Source: an uncultured Treponema sp.
GTDB taxonomy: Bacteria > Spirochaetota > Spirochaetia > Treponematales > Treponemataceae
Reading direction: 5' to 3'
DNA length: 64,000 nucleotides
Assembly (NCBI GenBank): GCA_946411505.1
Contig: CAMKEG010000003.1
Coordinates: 1 to 64,000, forward strand
A model generated the notes under the pieces. It made no database searches. It was given only the letters and a program-made list of their open reading frames with translations, and had not been told where the DNA came from. Position 1 is the stretch's first letter; each line of letters opens with the position of its first letter. Below, piece after piece: positions 1 through 8,556 of the stretch. The translations under genes and the position numbers were made by a program.

Positions 1-12
1 GCATAAAAAAAT

Positions 13-48
13 GTACCTCCAAAAATTATATTCCAATTTTTGGGGTAC
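13..48. repeat. Long AT-rich inverted repeat
   Basis: The arms 13-27 and 35-48 are complementary over about 14 bp with one bulged T and a short loop. This is likely a hairpin or terminator of a gene lying left of the window, or the edge of an intergenic element. The rest of 1-195 holds two further palindromes and no convincing gene. Confidence 0.55.
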
Positions 49-82
49 ACTTCACATCGGGGGCTGGAGGAGAACTTTATCA

Positions 83-124
83 GGAACTAAGTTCCTTACA
101 ACTTACATAGTTAGCATATGCTAA
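83..124. promoter_or_regulatory. Two short perfect palindromes upstream of recQ
   Basis: GGAACTAAGTTCC (83-95) and TTAGCATATGCTAA (111-124) are perfect dyads roughly 70-110 bases before the recQ start. They could be operator half-sites for a dimeric regulator. No regulator is assigned and neither matches a spirochaete operator I recognise. Confidence 0.35.
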
Positions 125-195
125 TTCATAAAAAATGTCAAGCGCTTTTTTAAAAAATTCGCTAAAAAATTAAAAAAAATGTCTATCTTATATAT

Positions 196-2007
196 GTGAA
201 AAACTTTCTTAAAATTTTAAAAGGCGTCCGCGCGGAAAAAGGCGCCGCATTGGACGAGCTACCCGACGAAGTTAGAGGAAAAATTTTTGAGGCGGAATCC
301 AGCGAGGCTGACGACGAAGTTTTGTCCGTCGCCAAAAATGTTTTTGGCGTGGGCCATCTTTATCCCTGGCAGCGTTTGGTCATCGGAAACATTCTTGACG
401 CGGCCTCTGATTTGTCGTCCGGCCTTGGACAGGACTTTTCGCAAGCCCAAAACGACGGCGGCGACTTGACCGACCTTTTTTGCTTGGGCCGCCAAATTGT
501 CCTGCTTCCGACAGGAGCCGGAAAGTCAATGTGCTTTTTGCTTCCAGCAGTCATGTTGCCCGGACCAACGCTAATTTTTTATCCGCTCCTTGCGCTCATG
601 GCCGACCAAAAGCGCCGCCTTGAGCAAAACGGAATTGAATGCGTCGTCTTTAGGGGCGGACAAAGCGCGGCGGAACGGGATGAAAATTTTCGCCGCCTTG
701 AAGCGGGCGCCAAAGTGATTTTGGCCAACCCGGAAGTTTTGCAAAACGGCCGCCTTATGGAGCGCCTTAAGGCGGCGAAGATTTCACACATCGCGATTGA
801 CGAAGCGCACTGCGTCGCCGAGTGGGGCGACACTTTCAGGCCCGCGTATTTGACGCTTGGAAAAATAATAGAAGATTTGGGAGTCGGCCTTGTGACCGCC
901 TTTACCGCCACGGCCTCTCCGTCGGTTTTGGAGCGGGTCAGCCAAGTTTTGTTTGGCGGCAAAGTTCACATTGTTCGCGGGGAAAGCGACAGGCCCAACC
1001 TTCATTATTCTGTCATGATGGCGTTCGCCAAAAAAAAAGCCGTCTGTCGTTTGGCGGCCACGGAGCGAAAGCCCATGCTTGTTTTTTGCGGAACCAGGGC
1101 CAAGGCCGAGGACATGGCGCGCGAGCTTTGCGAATGCGTCGGCGCGGACAAGGTTAGGTTTTATCATGCCGGCTTGAGCCGTGAGGAAAAGGCCGCCGTC
1201 GAAAAATGGTTTTTCCCAAGAGACGACGCAATCTTGTGCTGCACTTGCGCTTTTGGAATGGGCGTCGACAAGGCCAATGTCAGGACCGTGGTTCATCTGG
1301 AGGCAAGCCCGACGGCGGAAAGCTACATTCAAGAGGCGGGCAGGGGAGGCCGCGACAAAAAAAAGTCAAAGGCCATTTTGCTTTGGAATTGGGAAGACTC
1401 GGCAGCCTTTGAAAAGTTTCCAAAAAACAGCCGCGAATATGTTTTAAAAAAATTCGCCCAAAGCAAAAGCTGCAGAAGGCAAGTTTTGCTGGACGCCTTG
1501 GGCGGCGAAAATGCGATTTGTTCCGGCTGCGACATATGCGACTCAAAAAAATTGGCGGGAAAAAATTTCAAGGCGCCGGAAATTTACGACGCGGCGGACG
1601 CCAGGCTTGTTCACGGCTTTGTCAGAAAAAACAAAAATTATTACGGCAGGAACGAAGTCACGGAATTTACGATGAAAAAATTGAACGCCGTCGACAGAAA
1701 GCTTTTTGGAGTCAACATTTGGGATTCAAGCGACATAAAGGAAATTTTGGACCAACTTGAAAAAAGCGGCGCCGTTTATGACGCGGGCTTTTTGTGGAAC
1801 GGAAAGCTTGCGGCTCAAAGAAAAATTTCTAGTCCTCCGCGCCGGCGGCCTCTTTGTTTTCAGATTCGCCCTCGCTCTTCTCTCCTTCTTTCTTGGCGGG
1901 CGGAGGCGCGGCGACTTTTTTGCGCTTGGGGCGCGGCGGCTTTTTTACGTAGCGGGCGACAAAAAAGACAAAGTTCAAGTAAAGAATTATCACCGCCGCC
2001 GTTATGA
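196..2007 (+). CDS. recQ: RecQ-family ATP-dependent DNA helicase
   Basis: A superfamily 2 3'-5' DNA helicase for recombination and repair. Visible motifs are Walker A LLPTGAGKS (about residue 103), DEAH (202-205), FTATA, the AFGMGVD and GRGGRD motifs V/VI, and a four-cysteine zinc site (SCRRQ...CSGCDIC). The start is GTG at 196 with no ribosome-binding site; a TATCTT ends six bases before it, so it may be leaderless. Residues about 70-97, just before Walker A, are an unusual insertion containing FSQAQND. The last ~60 residues are Arg/Pro/Ser-rich, look non-native and run antisense through a small minus-strand gene. One extra base near the A-run at 1819-1825 would end the protein at TAG 1830-1832, so a frameshift or sequencing error near the 3' end is likely. 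Confidence 0.85.
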   Translation: MKNFLKILKGVRAEKGAALDELPDEVRGKIFEAESSEADDEVLSVAKNVFGVGHLYPWQRLVIGNILDAASDLSSGLGQDFSQAQNDGGDLTDLFCLGRQIVLLPTGAGKSMCFLLPAVMLPGPTLIFYPLLALMADQKRRLEQNGIECVVFRGGQSAAERDENFRRLEAGAKVILANPEVLQNGRLMERLKAAKISHIAIDEAHCVAEWGDTFRPAYLTLGKIIEDLGVGLVTAFTATASPSVLERVSQVLFGGKVHIVRGESDRPNLHYSVMMAFAKKKAVCRLAATERKPMLVFCGTRAKAEDMARELCECVGADKVRFYHAGLSREEKAAVEKWFFPRDDAILCCTCAFGMGVDKANVRTVVHLEASPTAESYIQEAGRGGRDKKKSKAILLWNWEDSAAFEKFPKNSREYVLKKFAQSKSCRRQVLLDALGGENAICSGCDICDSKKLAGKNFKAPEIYDAADARLVHGFVRKNKNYYGRNEVTEFTMKKLNAVDRKLFGVNIWDSSDIKEILDQLEKSGAVYDAGFLWNGKLAAQRKISSPPRRRPLCFQIRPRSSLLLSWRAEARRLFCAWGAAAFLRSGRQKRQSSSKELSPPPL

Positions 2008-2065
2008 TGACTATAGGATTTTTCAAAACGCCCAAAATTACAGGCGTCATCGCCGCTATTTTCAT
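1829..2065 (-). CDS. Small single-pass membrane protein, unknown
   Basis: A predicted 78-residue protein. It has an N-terminal hydrophobic helix (about residues 7-38, PVILGVLKNPIVIITAAVII and on), then a basic proline/lysine stretch (KKPPRPKRKK) and an acidic tail (GEKSEGESENKEA). The gene-like composition on this strand explains why the overlapping recQ tail looks like noise. The stop TAG at 1829-1831 shares the palindrome CTAG with the likely original recQ stop. The start could be ATG 2065 or ATG 2050. There is no clear ribosome-binding site; GATACT six bases before ATG 2065 is a weak leaderless -10. No family recognised. Confidence 0.5.
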   Translation of the reverse strand: MKIAAMTPVILGVLKNPIVIITAAVIILYLNFVFFVARYVKKPPRPKRKKVAAPPPAKKEGEKSEGESENKEAAGAED

Positions 2066-2096
2066 ACATACAGTATCGGCGTTTTGCCGCGCGTTG

Positions 2097-2125
2097 TTGA
2101 ACAAATTCCGCAATATCGCTATAAT
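2097..2125 (+). promoter_or_regulatory. purA promoter
   Basis: TTGAAC (2097-2102), 17-base spacer, TATAAT (2120-2125). Predicted transcription start is about 2132, giving a 60-base leader before purA. Confidence 0.7.
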
Positions 2126-2192
2126 AAGTCGGTTGCTTTGGGGCGATGGTCGTCCTTGGGCGGCAAATTTTATTGAATTTTTGAGGCGTAAA

Positions 2193-3419
2193 ATGAACGT
2201 TGTCGTGATGGGAGCCCAGTGGGGCGACGAAGGCAAGGGAAAGATTGTTGACTTTTTGGCGCAGGACGCAAAGTATGTCGTGCGCTTTGCGGGCGGAGCC
2301 AACGCCGGCCACACGATTGTGGTTGACGGAAAAAAGTACGCTTTGCACCAAGTTCCGTCCGGAATTTTGTATCCCGGAAAAGTTGTTTTCCTTGGCTCTG
2401 GAATGGTAGTTGACCCCGAAGCCCTTTTTGCCGAACTTAAAATGCTCAAAGACAACGGCGTCGATTGGGAAGGCCGCGTTTTCATTTCCGACCGAGCCCA
2501 CATCGTTTTGCCCGGCTACCGCGAGATGGACAAAAAGCGCGACGCCGCCCGCAAGCGCCCCATCGGCACGACTGGCCGCGGAATCGGAACCACATATTCG
2601 CAAAAGTCGGAGCGCGACGGAATCCGTTTGGCCGACCTTGACTGGGACGAAAAAATGGCCGACCTTGACCAGGCCGACAAGGACTTCCTTAAGCCCTATA
2701 TGGAACAGCTTCTTTCCATGCGCGTCAACATCGCCGAAAAAATGTGGGAGTTCCGCAAGGAAAACATTTTGTTCGAGGGCGCCCAGGGAGCCATGCTTGA
2801 CATCGACAGCGGAACTTATCCCTACGTTTCAAGCGGAGCCTCATGCTCGGCCGGAGCGTCAACCGGTTCCGGAATCGGACCTCGCGCCTTGGACAGAATT
2901 TTTGGCGTTTTCAAGGCCTACGAAACGCGAGTCGGAAACGGACCTATGCCCAGCGAGTTCAACGCCGAAAGCGAAGGCGAGCTTTGCGACTACGTCCGCA
3001 ACAAAGGAAACGAGTTTGGCGTAACAACAGGCCGTCCGCGCCGCTGCGGCTACCTTGACTTGGTGGCTCTCCGCTACGCCTGCCATGTAAACTCAATCGA
3101 CTCGCTTGTTTTGACCCACCTTGACATTTACGACGACATGGACGAAATCGAAGCTTGCGTCGCCTACGAGATTGACGGAAAAATCGTCACCGATTTCCCC
3201 GCGAGCATCCCGGCGCTCAACAAGGCCAAGCCTGTTTTGCAAAAGTTTGAAGGCTGGAAAAAGGACCTCAAGCAGTGCGGCTCTTATTCCAAGATGCCCA
3301 AAAACGCCAAGGCCTACATCGAGTTCATCGAAGACTTCACAAACACGCCCGTAGGAATTGTTTCAGTCGGAAGCGACAGAAACGAAACTTACTTGCGCAT
3401 CAAGCCCTGGAAAAAATAA
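2193..3419 (+). CDS. purA: Adenylosuccinate synthetase
   Basis: Catalyses GTP-dependent condensation of IMP with aspartate, the first step from IMP to AMP, in the cytoplasm. The N-terminus carries the signature GAQWGDEGKGK with the catalytic Asp, followed by GGANAGHT. The 408-residue length fits the family (about 430). The reading frame is open further upstream, but ATG 2193 is chosen because TGAGG lies seven bases before it and MNVVVMGAQWGDEGKGK matches family N-termini. It has its own promoter at 2097-2125 and ends at a strong terminator. Confidence 0.97.
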   Translation: MNVVVMGAQWGDEGKGKIVDFLAQDAKYVVRFAGGANAGHTIVVDGKKYALHQVPSGILYPGKVVFLGSGMVVDPEALFAELKMLKDNGVDWEGRVFISDRAHIVLPGYREMDKKRDAARKRPIGTTGRGIGTTYSQKSERDGIRLADLDWDEKMADLDQADKDFLKPYMEQLLSMRVNIAEKMWEFRKENILFEGAQGAMLDIDSGTYPYVSSGASCSAGASTGSGIGPRALDRIFGVFKAYETRVGNGPMPSEFNAESEGELCDYVRNKGNEFGVTTGRPRRCGYLDLVALRYACHVNSIDSLVLTHLDIYDDMDEIEACVAYEIDGKIVTDFPASIPALNKAKPVLQKFEGWKKDLKQCGSYSKMPKNAKAYIEFIEDFTNTPVGIVSVGSDRNETYLRIKPWKK

Positions 3420-3460
3420 AGAATTGCCGCTCCAAGTCCGGCAAAAAGCGTTAGGCTAAA

Positions 3461-3493
3461 AAAAAATCGGCGGTCAGTCCGCCGATTTTTTTT
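3461..3493. terminator. Bidirectional terminator between purA and murD
   Basis: ATCGGCGG (3466-3473), a five-base loop and CCGCCGAT (3479-3486), flanked by A-run and T-run. It can serve both convergent genes. Confidence 0.9.
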
Positions 3494-3505
3494 GTCCAAA
3501 TATTG

Positions 3506-5128
3506 TTAAAATATTTTCTTTACCGCCGCCATGAATTTTTCGCCGCGGTCAAACTCGTTGGCGAACATTCCAAAGGAAGTGCAGCCCGGCGAAAAGACAA
3601 CCGTGTCGTTTTTCGCCGCCGCCGATTCAGGATTTTCAAAGTCGCTCTTTAACGCGGCCAGCAAGTCGTCAAGCGAATTGTAGGGGCCGTTATAGGCGGC
3701 GCCCCGTTCCTTTAATAGCGGCAAAAGTTTGTCCGTGCCGCTTCCGGCCAAAAGGTATAGGGCCGCAGGAGCCGTGGCGGCCGGATTTTTGGAATCCAGC
3801 GCGGCGGCCAAAGGCTCAAAGTCCAAGCCCTTGTCGGTTCCTCCCATTATGCAAACGACCGGCTTTCCAAAGGCCGCGCTTGCCGCCGCCGCCGCTTCGG
3901 GCACGGTCGAGCAAGAGTCGTTGTAAAAGCGGACTGGTTTTTGCGCAAAGGCCGCCACGGATTTTTTGGCTTGCGGGCAATCGCCGCTTCGAGCGGAATC
4001 CGCCGTGGCGTTTTGGCCTTGCGAACAATTGCCGCCGCGCTTCCATTGGTGGAAGAACTGCAGGCGGTGGGGAATGCCGTTCCATTCGCCTAAAATCTTT
4101 TGAATTTTTTCCGGCTCCACGCCCATCAAGTAAAGGACAAGCGCGGCGTTCATTAAATTTTGCCTCATGTGGCGGCCCGGAACGTTTGCCGCGCCTAAAA
4201 TTTTTGTCGGCTTGGTCTTTCCCGGAATTCTTGCAATCGCTTCCAAATCGTTTTTTTCGTCAAACGAAAGCCAGACGCCGTATTGCGAGTCGTCCAAGCA
4301 ATCTTGGCTGTAGCGCAAAACTTTTGCCTTGGCCTCGGACGCAAAAATGTCTCCCCAGGAGCCGCCTTCTTCCGGGCCGGTTCCAAGCGCGTCCTTGTCC
4401 GCGTCGCAAATCATAAAGTCGTCGGCGCTTTGGTCGGCGTAAATCAAGCGCTTGTCGGCGATGTAGTCTTCCATGTTGCCGTACCAGTTTTGGTGGTCGG
4501 GAACGATTTTTGTTATCAAAGAAATTTTTGGCTTTAAAAGGCCGCGGCCGCGAAGGTCGGCCAATTGCCAGCTGGAAAGTTCCAACACCACCGGCGTGTT
4601 TTCGTTTGTCTCTTCCAAAAAGGTTAGGGGGCTTACCGTGATGTTTCCGCCTAAAAAGGCGTTGAAGCCCGCTTCCTTCAAGCCGTGGTGAATCGCGCTT
4701 ACCGTGGAAGACTTTCCCTTGCTTCCTGTCACCGCGATTATCGGCGCCTTTGAAAATTGCAGGAACATGCTGATGTCTGTTTCTATTGCCTGCGCCGCGC
4801 CCAAAAATTCGTTTCCCTGAATTTTAACTCCGGGATTTTTTATGACGCAGTCCGCGTCCCTAAAGTCCTGGATTCTGTGGCCGCCCAAAACGTAAGTCAA
4901 GCGCTCTTTGTCAAGGCTCTTGTCCTGCTCGATTGAAGTTACGGTGGGCTTCAACTGTTCCTCCGTCTTCATGTCGGTGGCCAAAACATAGGCGCCATGC
5001 TTCAACAAAAAACGAACCGCGGCCTCTCCGCCGCCGTTAAGGCCCAAGCCCATCACTGTGATATGCTTGTCTTTTATGTCGTCCAGCGTTTTAAAAAAAC
5101 AACCTTTAGGGTAAACATGGGCTTTCAT
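3506..5128 (-). CDS. murD: UDP-N-acetylmuramoylalanine-D-glutamate ligase
   Basis: Adds D-glutamate to UDP-MurNAc-L-Ala in cytoplasmic peptidoglycan precursor synthesis. Visible features are the N-terminal Rossmann motif VMGLGLNGGGEAA, the ATP loop VTGSKGKSST, the Mur-ligase central ELSSWQL and the C-terminal FYNDSCSTVPEA. At 540 residues it is longer than usual (about 450). Residues about 363-394 are an in-frame, Cys/Gln/Ala-rich insertion (NCSQGQN... CPQAKK) in the loop after PHRLQFF; related insertions occur in RibD and CopA. The start ATG 5128 has AGGAGGA eight bases upstream. It is last in the murE-ddl-murD operon, 37 bases after ddl. Confidence 0.95.
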   Translation of the reverse strand: MKAHVYPKGCFFKTLDDIKDKHITVMGLGLNGGGEAAVRFLLKHGAYVLATDMKTEEQLKPTVTSIEQDKSLDKERLTYVLGGHRIQDFRDADCVIKNPGVKIQGNEFLGAAQAIETDISMFLQFSKAPIIAVTGSKGKSSTVSAIHHGLKEAGFNAFLGGNITVSPLTFLEETNENTPVVLELSSWQLADLRGRGLLKPKISLITKIVPDHQNWYGNMEDYIADKRLIYADQSADDFMICDADKDALGTGPEEGGSWGDIFASEAKAKVLRYSQDCLDDSQYGVWLSFDEKNDLEAIARIPGKTKPTKILGAANVPGRHMRQNLMNAALVLYLMGVEPEKIQKILGEWNGIPHRLQFFHQWKRGGNCSQGQNATADSARSGDCPQAKKSVAAFAQKPVRFYNDSCSTVPEAAAAASAAFGKPVVCIMGGTDKGLDFEPLAAALDSKNPAATAPAALYLLAGSGTDKLLPLLKERGAAYNGPYNSLDDLLAALKSDFENPESAAAKNDTVVFSPGCTSFGMFANEFDRGEKFMAAVKKIF

Positions 5129-5165
5129 TTTTTTGTCCTCCTGCCTATGCCGTTTTCGCGCGCGG

Positions 5166-6296
5166 CTAGCGTGACGTCAAAAGCTTTTTGCTGGCGTCAA
5201 AACGCTCCAAGGCTTCGTCAATCAAAAGGTTTATCAAGTCCTTGTAACGCAATCCGGCGGCCTCGCACATTTTTGGGAACATGCTGATTGAAGTGAAGCC
5301 GGGAATTGTGTTTATTTCGTTAAGGTATATCGCGCCGGATTTTTTGTCGATGAAAAAGTCCACGCGGCTAAGGCCGGAGCAGTCCAAGACCGAGTAGGCT
5401 TTTACGGCAAGCTCCTTGATGATTTTTGTCGTCGTCTCGTCGATGTCCGCGGGGATTTTTAGCGCGGCGCCGTCGGGGTCCTTGTACTTTGCGTCGTAGT
5501 CGTAGAATTCATGGGTCGGAAGAATTTCTCCGGGAGTGTAGGCCTTGACGACGCTGTAGTCATGGTCGGGATTTTGGATGGTCGCGTTTCCGGTGACGCT
5601 GCATTCAATCTCGCGCGCCTCAATCGCTTTTTCAACCAAAACTTTGTTGTCCCACATAAAGGCCTCTCCGAGCGCCATGCTCAATTCGCGCGCGTTGGCG
5701 GCCTTGCTGGCTCCTACGGAAGAGCCGGCGTTGCAGGGCTTTACAAAAAGCGGAAATCCAAAGTCCGCGATAACTTTTTCAACCAAGGCGTCGTAGCGCT
5801 TGTTGTCGTTTATGTCCGATCTTGTGAAGCAGTAATAAGGAACGATTGGAAGCCCGCTGTCGCGCCAAAGAATTTTTGTCTTTTCCTTGTCCATCGTGAT
5901 TCCGCTTGACATGACTCCGCAACCGACATAGGGAACTTCCGCCGCTTCCAAAAGGCCTTGCAAAACTCCGTCCTCGCAAAAAGTTCCGTGGACGACGGCG
6001 AACGCCGCGTCAACTTCCAAAGATTTTCCCGCAACAAAAAAAGCGTCCTTGGCGCCGCCCGGAATTATGTTCACAATTTTTGAACTGTCCTCTTCAATTT
6101 TAAACGAGGCGCTGGCGTCCTTTTGAACGCGGGCCAATTCCTCGTCGTTTTGCAAATACCACTTTCCGCTTTTTGCGATTCCAATCGGAATGATTTTGTA
6201 TTTTGAGCTGTCCAAGTTGCGGGCGACGGAGCTTGCGCTTACAAGAGAAACTTCGTGCTCGCTCGACTTTCCGCCGAATAAAACTGCTAGATTCAT
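5166..6296 (-). CDS. ddl: D-alanine-D-alanine ligase
   Basis: Makes the D-Ala-D-Ala dipeptide of the stem peptide. It shows the ATP-grasp architecture with N-terminal LFGGKSSEHEVSLVSA, the substrate loop VKPCNAGSSVGASKA, and C-terminal SRVDFFIDKKSGAIYLNEINTIPG containing the Mg-binding Glu/Asn. Length 376 is normal. It starts two bases after the murE stop, and its ribosome-binding site AGGAAG lies in the last murE codons, so the two are translationally coupled. Confidence 0.97.
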   Translation of the reverse strand: MNLAVLFGGKSSEHEVSLVSASSVARNLDSSKYKIIPIGIAKSGKWYLQNDEELARVQKDASASFKIEEDSSKIVNIIPGGAKDAFFVAGKSLEVDAAFAVVHGTFCEDGVLQGLLEAAEVPYVGCGVMSSGITMDKEKTKILWRDSGLPIVPYYCFTRSDINDNKRYDALVEKVIADFGFPLFVKPCNAGSSVGASKAANARELSMALGEAFMWDNKVLVEKAIEAREIECSVTGNATIQNPDHDYSVVKAYTPGEILPTHEFYDYDAKYKDPDGAALKIPADIDETTTKIIKELAVKAYSVLDCSGLSRVDFFIDKKSGAIYLNEINTIPGFTSISMFPKMCEAAGLRYKDLINLLIDEALERFDASKKLLTSR

Positions 6297-6298
6297 TT

Positions 6299-7993
6299 TT
6301 ACACTTCCTTATTGTATCCTGATTCCGCGAGGGCTTTTTTTGCCTCGGCGATTTCGTCGTAAGGCATCACGCGGTCTTTGTATATGATTGAATTTTCGTG
6401 CCCCTTTCCAAGCAATAAAACGATGTCGTTTTTTCTTGCCATCGAGAAGGCCCTTCGTATGGCTGTAGGCCTGTCAGGAACGATGAAAAGCCCGGCGCCT
6501 TCTGACATTCCTTCTTCCTTGGCGCCGGCGGCGATTTGCTCCAAAAGCGCCCTTGGGTCTTCGCCGCGCGGATCTTCGTCGCACAAAATGACCACGTCGC
6601 AATACTTGGCCGCGATTTTTCCCTGCAAGGGCCTTTTTGTAAGGTCGCGCTCGCCGCCGCTTCCAAAGAGCGCGAAGAGCCTTCCCTTGCAGCGCTCCTT
6701 TATCGGCGGAAAAATTTCCTCAAAGCTTGAAGGCGTGTGGGCGTAGTCAACAATTACCTCAAAGTCCTGCCCGCGCTCAATTTTGGTCATTCTTCCAGTA
6801 ACCGGAATTAGGCTTGCCGCGCGGCGGGCCAGTTCCCGCAAAGGAATTCCCGCCATCTTGTTGACGGCAATCATCGCGGCCATTATGTTCATCGCGTTGA
6901 AGGCGCCGACGCAAATTGTTTTTGTCGTTATGTTTTCGTGGCTTTGGTCAAAGGCCGAGCCGTGCTCAATTTCAAATTCAAGGAACTTTTCGGCGGCGTC
7001 AATTTTTTTCGCGCTCAAATATTCCACGCCGTCTATCGGCTCGCATTCTTTTGCGGCAAAGCCGTAGCAGGCCGCCTTTGTCGCCTTGGCAAAATATTCG
7101 GCCGAAGGGTCGTTCATGTTGACGACGGCGCAAGGAGCCAAGTCTAGGTCGACGTTGTTCACGATTTTGTGGTGGCTGTGTTCGTCAAGGGCGCGGAACA
7201 AGTTGGCCTTGTCGTCGCGGTATTGCTCGAATGTTTTGTGGAATTCCAAATGTTCCAGCGTGACGTTCATAAAAACGCCGCAGTCAAAGAGAACCTTGTC
7301 CAAGCGGCCAAGCTTTTTGCTAAGTCCGTGGCTGGAACTTTCCACAACCGCGTACTCGCATCCGTTCTGGACCATTTCATAAAGCTCGCGCTGGATGATT
7401 GGCGCTTCCGGCGTCGTGGCGTGGACCGGGTTTGCCACCGCGTCTCCTCCCAAGGAATACTGAACGGTGGAAATGAAGCCGGCCTTTTTTCCGGACAGGC
7501 GCAAAAGCTGCCAAATGAACGACACGGTGGAAGACTTTCCTTCGGTTCCTGTGACGCCGATTACAATCAGTTTTTTTGAAGGCTCGCCGTAGAATTCCGA
7601 GGAAACGGGCGCCATCGTCTTTCTGGCGTCATCGACTTTAAGCAAAACCGGCATGACCAAGTCGGAAAGCTTTTTGTTGGCGTTTCCCATGTTGCCTAGC
7701 GTCCTGCAAACTACGGACTTCGCTATTTGGACGCTTTCCTCGCGCGTAAGCTCGCCCTGAAAAATGACGACGCTGGCGCCCGCGTCGATGGCCGGCGCGA
7801 TGAATTCGTTTCCGTTGACATGCGTTCCGGGAAGGGCGAAAAAAAGATAGTTTTCTTTGACTTCGCGCGAATCAAAGGCCAATCCCGCGATTGGCGTCGC
7901 GCCTATCAAGGACAAATCCAGCGGGCTTGTTCCGTCCGCCGCGACCGCCTTGCATTCAAAGGAATCCAACAACGAAGACAACTTCTTTTCCAT
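6299..7993 (-). CDS. murE: UDP-MurNAc-tripeptide synthetase (MurE)
   Basis: Adds the diamino acid to UDP-MurNAc-L-Ala-D-Glu. Evidence is the ATP loop GVTGTEGKSSTVSF, HATTPEAP, VESSSHGLS, DYAHTPSSFEE and LFGSGGERDLTKRP. At the diamino-acid-selecting position it has DEDPRGEDP rather than the DNPR of mDAP enzymes. Some treponemes use L-ornithine here, so the substrate should not be assumed. Length 564 is somewhat long. It is first in the murE-ddl-murD operon. A promoter TTGTAA-17-TAAAAT (8031 to 8003, minus) puts the transcript start about two bases before the ATG, and no ribosome-binding site is visible. Confidence 0.94.
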   Translation of the reverse strand: MEKKLSSLLDSFECKAVAADGTSPLDLSLIGATPIAGLAFDSREVKENYLFFALPGTHVNGNEFIAPAIDAGASVVIFQGELTREESVQIAKSVVCRTLGNMGNANKKLSDLVMPVLLKVDDARKTMAPVSSEFYGEPSKKLIVIGVTGTEGKSSTVSFIWQLLRLSGKKAGFISTVQYSLGGDAVANPVHATTPEAPIIQRELYEMVQNGCEYAVVESSSHGLSKKLGRLDKVLFDCGVFMNVTLEHLEFHKTFEQYRDDKANLFRALDEHSHHKIVNNVDLDLAPCAVVNMNDPSAEYFAKATKAACYGFAAKECEPIDGVEYLSAKKIDAAEKFLEFEIEHGSAFDQSHENITTKTICVGAFNAMNIMAAMIAVNKMAGIPLRELARRAASLIPVTGRMTKIERGQDFEVIVDYAHTPSSFEEIFPPIKERCKGRLFALFGSGGERDLTKRPLQGKIAAKYCDVVILCDEDPRGEDPRALLEQIAAGAKEEGMSEGAGLFIVPDRPTAIRRAFSMARKNDIVLLLGKGHENSIIYKDRVMPYDEIAEAKKALAESGYNKEV

Positions 7994-8002
7994 AGCGCGA
8001 TT

Positions 8003-8044
8003 ATTTTATCGCATATTGAAAGTAATTACAAGGCATGTTACAAT
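8003..8044. promoter_or_regulatory. Interlocked divergent promoters murE / queD
   Basis: Plus strand: TTGAAA (8016-8021), 17 bases, TACAAT (8039-8044) for queD. Minus strand: TTGTAA (8031-8026), 17 bases, TAAAAT (8008-8003) for murE. The two promoters overlap, so polymerase binding should be mutually exclusive. Confidence 0.65.
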
Positions 8045-8050
8045 GCGGCT

Positions 8051-8437
8051 ATGTTTGAAGTACGAGTTGAGGATGATTTTGCGGCGGCGCATTTTTTGCG
8101 CGACTATCACGGAAAGTGCGAGGCCTTGCACGGACACAACTACAAAGTTTTTGTCCATGTAAGAGGCGCGGCCCTCAACGAGGGCGGAATGCTCTTTGAC
8201 TTTACCCAGCTAAAGGCCGCGCTCAAAAAAGTTTTGGCGGGCATGGACCACACCAACCTTAACGACAATCCCTTTTTTGACCAAAATCCCAGCGCCGAGC
8301 GCATCGCGCTTTACATTTGCCAAAAATTAAAGGAAAACCCAGACATCGCCGCGCTCGAAAAAAAAGACATCCGCCTTTATTCGGTTGACGTCTTTGAAAC
8401 GGATAAAAACCGCGCGACCTATTATCCCGACCTTTAG
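8051..8437 (+). CDS. queD: 6-carboxy-tetrahydropterin synthase (QueD/PTPS family)
   Basis: Probably converts dihydroneopterin triphosphate to 6-carboxytetrahydropterin in queuosine precursor synthesis. The 128-residue T-fold protein has the zinc histidines and catalytic Cys in FAAAHFL, YHGKCEALHGHNY, and the later LDFTQLK-like and MDHTNLN motifs. No other queuosine gene is nearby, so another member of the PTPS family is possible. The ATG lies seven bases after TACAAT, at the predicted transcription start, with no ribosome-binding site; this looks leaderless. Confidence 0.88.
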   Translation: MFEVRVEDDFAAAHFLRDYHGKCEALHGHNYKVFVHVRGAALNEGGMLFDFTQLKAALKKVLAGMDHTNLNDNPFFDQNPSAERIALYICQKLKENPDIAALEKKDIRLYSVDVFETDKNRATYYPDL

Positions 8438-8442
8438 TTGGA

Positions 8443-8478
8443 CAAAAAAAACGCGGCCTTGCGACCGCGTTTTTTTTC
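8443..8478 (+). terminator. queD terminator
   Basis: ACGCGG (8451-8456) pairs with CCGCGT (8465-8470), flanked by an A-run and followed by eight T. Confidence 0.85.
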
Positions 8479-8489
8479 AACCTTTTGCG

Positions 8490-8556
8490 AGTTTTCGGCC
8501 GCTCGTTGAGCGGTTGAAAACTCGTGTCTAAATCGAAAACTTGTTTTCGATTTAGA
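8490..8556. repeat. Two adjacent perfect hairpins at the chemoreceptor 3' end
   Basis: The first has arms GAGTTTTC...GAAAACTC with an inner CCGCTC/GAGCGG stem (8491-8523). The second is TCTAAATCGAAAA/TTTTCGATTTAGA (8527-8556) and contains the stop codon of the chemoreceptor gene ending at 8552. They may be mRNA-stabilising or terminating structures. Neither has a proper T-run. Confidence 0.6.

Noticed and set aside
82..124. LexA-type SOS box upstream of recQ
   Set aside because: The palindromes do not match a spirochaete LexA motif that I can name, so only their symmetry is reported.
1829..2603. Long minus-strand frames opposite the start of purA
   Set aside because: Only the last 78 codons (from 2065) look like protein; the upstream part is antisense to purA's conserved N-terminus.
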